A stretch of 6,926 nt of DNA. Source: OLB16 sp964481775 (GTDB lineage: Bacteria; Hinthialibacterota; Hinthialibacteria; OLB16). A program made the translations under genes and the position numbers. This document shows positions 5,700 through 6,926 of the stretch, piece after piece. The stretch lies in contig CAYZUX010000282.1 in NCBI GenBank assembly GCA_964481775.1, positions 1-6,926 on the forward strand. Direction: 5' to 3'. The notes beneath the pieces were generated by a model, which did no database searches, was not told the origin of the DNA, and worked only from the letters and a program-made list of their open reading frames with translations. Numbering within the stretch: position 1 is the first letter of the stretch; the number at the start of each line of letters is the position of its first letter.

Positions 5700-6794
5700 A
5701 TGACCGACACTGCCTCCGTCCAACCTCCCAGCCTCTCCCCGTTCCGTCTGAGTCTGCGGCGTCTCTTCGCCAATCCCACCGCCATGGCCGGGCTGGTGAT
5801 CCTGGGCATCCTTTATCTTCTCGCTCTCTTTTCCTCTTTTTTCTCGCTCTCCGACCCCATCAAGTCGGACCTGGATGCCTCCTACCACCCCCCCAACTGG
5901 ATGCACATCTTCGATGAAAAAGGGGAGTTCCACTGGCCCCCCTTTGTCTATGAGATGGAATGTGTGGACCTGGATGAGTTGAGATATGAACCCATCCTGG
6001 AGAAGAAACACCCGGTCCGTTTTTTTGCTGAAGGATATCCCTACAAACTCTGGCTCCTCTTTCCTTGTACACGGCATTTCATCCAGGTGGAGGGCAAAAA
6101 CGCCTTGCATCCGCTTGGTTGTGATTCGCTCGGGCGCGATGTCTGGTCACGCTTGCTCTCCGGTTCCCGGGTTTCACTTTCGGTTGGATTGCTTGGGATT
6201 CTGATTACTTTGTCCCTGGGAACTCTCATGGGGGGGATTGCCGGGTATTTCGGTGGCTGGACTGACACCTTCCTGATGCGCTATGTGGAGCTGATCCTCT
6301 CGATCCCCGGGCTCTATCTGATTCTGGCCCTGCGTGCGGTTTTCCCGCGTCACCTGACCTCGGTGCAGGTTTACATCCTGATTGTGGTGATCCTTGGTTT
6401 CATCTTCTGGGCCGGACTTTCGCGCGTGATCCGTGGCCTGGTGCTCTCGCTCAAGGAACGTGAGCATGTTCTGGCGGCAAGGGCGATCGGCGCCTCGAAT
6501 ATGCGTGTTCTGATCCGTCATATCCTCCCCGGAACCTTCACCTACCTGATCGTGGCCGGAACCATCATGGTGCCCTCCTATATCCTCGGCGAGGTTTCAC
6601 TCTCCTTTCTGGGGGTCGGGATCGAGGAGCCCTCGGCTTCCTGGGGGCTGATGCTCAAGGAAGCTCAGGATGTCCAGGTATTGGATGATTTCCGTTGGAT
6701 TCTTTCTTCCGGAGTGGCCATCTTTATCACCGTATTTGCTTTCAATTTCCTGGGCGATGGCCTCCGGGATGCCTTCGATCCCCGTAAAGACTGA
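5700..6794 (+). CDS. OppC/DppC-type ABC transporter permease with large periplasmic insertion
   Basis: This is an inner-membrane subunit of a peptide/nickel-type ABC importer, normally paired with an OppB-like permease and two ATPases. It has 364 residues against about 300 for ordinary OppC. The cytoplasmic N-terminus carries LRRLFANPTA, followed by one membrane segment (about 29-50). A loop of about 85 residues (51-136) contains HPPNW, PPFVYEME, HPVRFFAEGYPYKLW and FPCTRHF. After it comes the conserved HPLGCDSLGRDVWSRLLSGSRVSL (137-160), with C141 where Thr is usual. Five further segments lie near 161-185, 193-214, 222-250, 282-306 and 333-352. The EAA loop that contacts the ATPase is EREHVLAARAIGASN plus HILPG (253-278). 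The insertion type is one I recognise from a permease group in several uncultured phyla. No Shine-Dalgarno precedes the ATG, and a second ATG at 5693 is out of frame. Substrate is unknown. Confidence 0.93.
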   Translation: MTDTASVQPPSLSPFRLSLRRLFANPTAMAGLVILGILYLLALFSSFFSLSDPIKSDLDASYHPPNWMHIFDEKGEFHWPPFVYEMECVDLDELRYEPILEKKHPVRFFAEGYPYKLWLLFPCTRHFIQVEGKNALHPLGCDSLGRDVWSRLLSGSRVSLSVGLLGILITLSLGTLMGGIAGYFGGWTDTFLMRYVELILSIPGLYLILALRAVFPRHLTSVQVYILIVVILGFIFWAGLSRVIRGLVLSLKEREHVLAARAIGASNMRVLIRHILPGTFTYLIVAGTIMVPSYILGEVSLSFLGVGIEEPSASWGLMLKEAQDVQVLDDFRWILSSGVAIFITVFAFNFLGDGLRDAFDPRKD

Positions 6795-6802
6795 CCTTTC
6801 TG

Positions 6803-6845
6803 GCCGGTATTGAATCGCCGGTAATCCTCATGGGACAATACCGGC
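6803..6845 (+). terminator. Long hairpin after the permease gene, possible weak terminator
   Basis: GCCGGTATTG (6803-6812) pairs perfectly with CAATACCGGC (6836-6845) over 10 bp with a 23-base loop, followed by only three T residues. A second copy of GCCGGTA at 6817-6823 can pair with the same right arm, giving a tighter 7-bp stem with a 15-base loop. The short T-run makes a terminator role uncertain. Confidence 0.45.
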
Positions 6846-6864
6846 TTTGATGGGCTTCAAGCCG

Positions 6865-6876
6865 TTAACCGGTTAA
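6865..6876. promoter_or_regulatory. 12-bp palindrome TTAACCGGTTAA, LacI-type operator candidate
   Basis: This is a perfect 12-bp palindrome with a central CG, the arrangement typical of LacI/GalR-family operators. It lies 25 bases before the ATG of the next gene, a position where a bound repressor would block transcription or early elongation. No LacI-type gene is present in the window. Confidence 0.4.
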
Positions 6877-6901
6877 TCACTTTGGGTGGATGGAGGCTGC
6901 C

Positions 6902-6926
6902 ATGGCGCTTCGCATTGCAATCGTTG
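6902..6926 (+). CDS. Start of an unidentified gene, cut by the right edge
   Basis: Eight codons are visible, reading MALRIAIV. The ATG is preceded by GGAGG (6892-6896) with 5 bases between, a good ribosome site. A short run of hydrophobic residues after Arg resembles the first strand of many Rossmann-fold proteins, but eight residues cannot identify a family. The upstream palindrome and hairpin suggest it has its own control and is separate from the permease gene. Confidence 0.5.

Noticed and set aside
5625..6110. Minus-strand open frame of 161 codons opposite hicA and the permease start
   Set aside because: It overlaps two well-supported genes on the other strand and shows no family pattern.

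Overview
The window looks like chromosomal DNA from a free-living Gram-negative bacterium of moderately high GC content. Hand counts of single 60-base lines give about 57-58 % GC in mutS and rtcB. The transporter gene encodes a large loop predicted to be periplasmic, which points to a two-membrane cell. MutS, the RtcB subfamily and the OppC-type permease all resemble proteins I associate with Acidobacteriota, Verrucomicrobiota or related uncultured lineages. The phylum cannot be fixed from this sequence alone.

Layout from left to right. (1) Bases 2-2401 hold mutS, the mismatch-repair ATPase, cut off at its 5' end by the window edge. (2) Bases 2402-2616 are non-coding and unusually structured. 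Four hairpins share one core (AGT, a three-base loop, ACT) on differing but self-complementary stems, and a fifth element can fold in two exclusive ways. (3) A class I SAM-dependent methyltransferase lies on the minus strand, convergent with mutS. (4) A divergent 140-bp control region holds a candidate sigma70-type promoter, a 10-bp palindrome overlapping its -35 box, and three direct copies of ACAATGG. (5) A small FMN nitroreductase is followed 6 bases later by an RtcB-family RNA ligase gene. (6) A hicBA toxin-antitoxin pair follows 45 bases after rtcB, with a strong ribosome binding site and a 4-base overlap between its genes. (7) An OppC/DppC-type ABC transporter inner-membrane subunit starts 19 bases after hicA. 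(8) The right end holds a long hairpin, a LacI-type operator-like palindrome and the first eight codons of another gene.

How the genes relate. From the nitroreductase onward everything lies on the plus strand with short gaps (6, 45, -4 and 19 bases), so one transcript is possible, but the functions do not form an obvious pathway. The most suggestive pairing is an RNA ligase directly upstream of an mRNA-cleaving toxin module. The permease has none of its usual partners (OppB-like permease, ATPases, binding protein) in view, and the hicA half of the toxin pair is lower in GC than the flanking genes, so the toxin module may be a later insertion.

The best candidates for something undescribed are the hairpin array after mutS and the rtcB-hicBA neighbourhood. 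No complete novel system is proven by this sequence.
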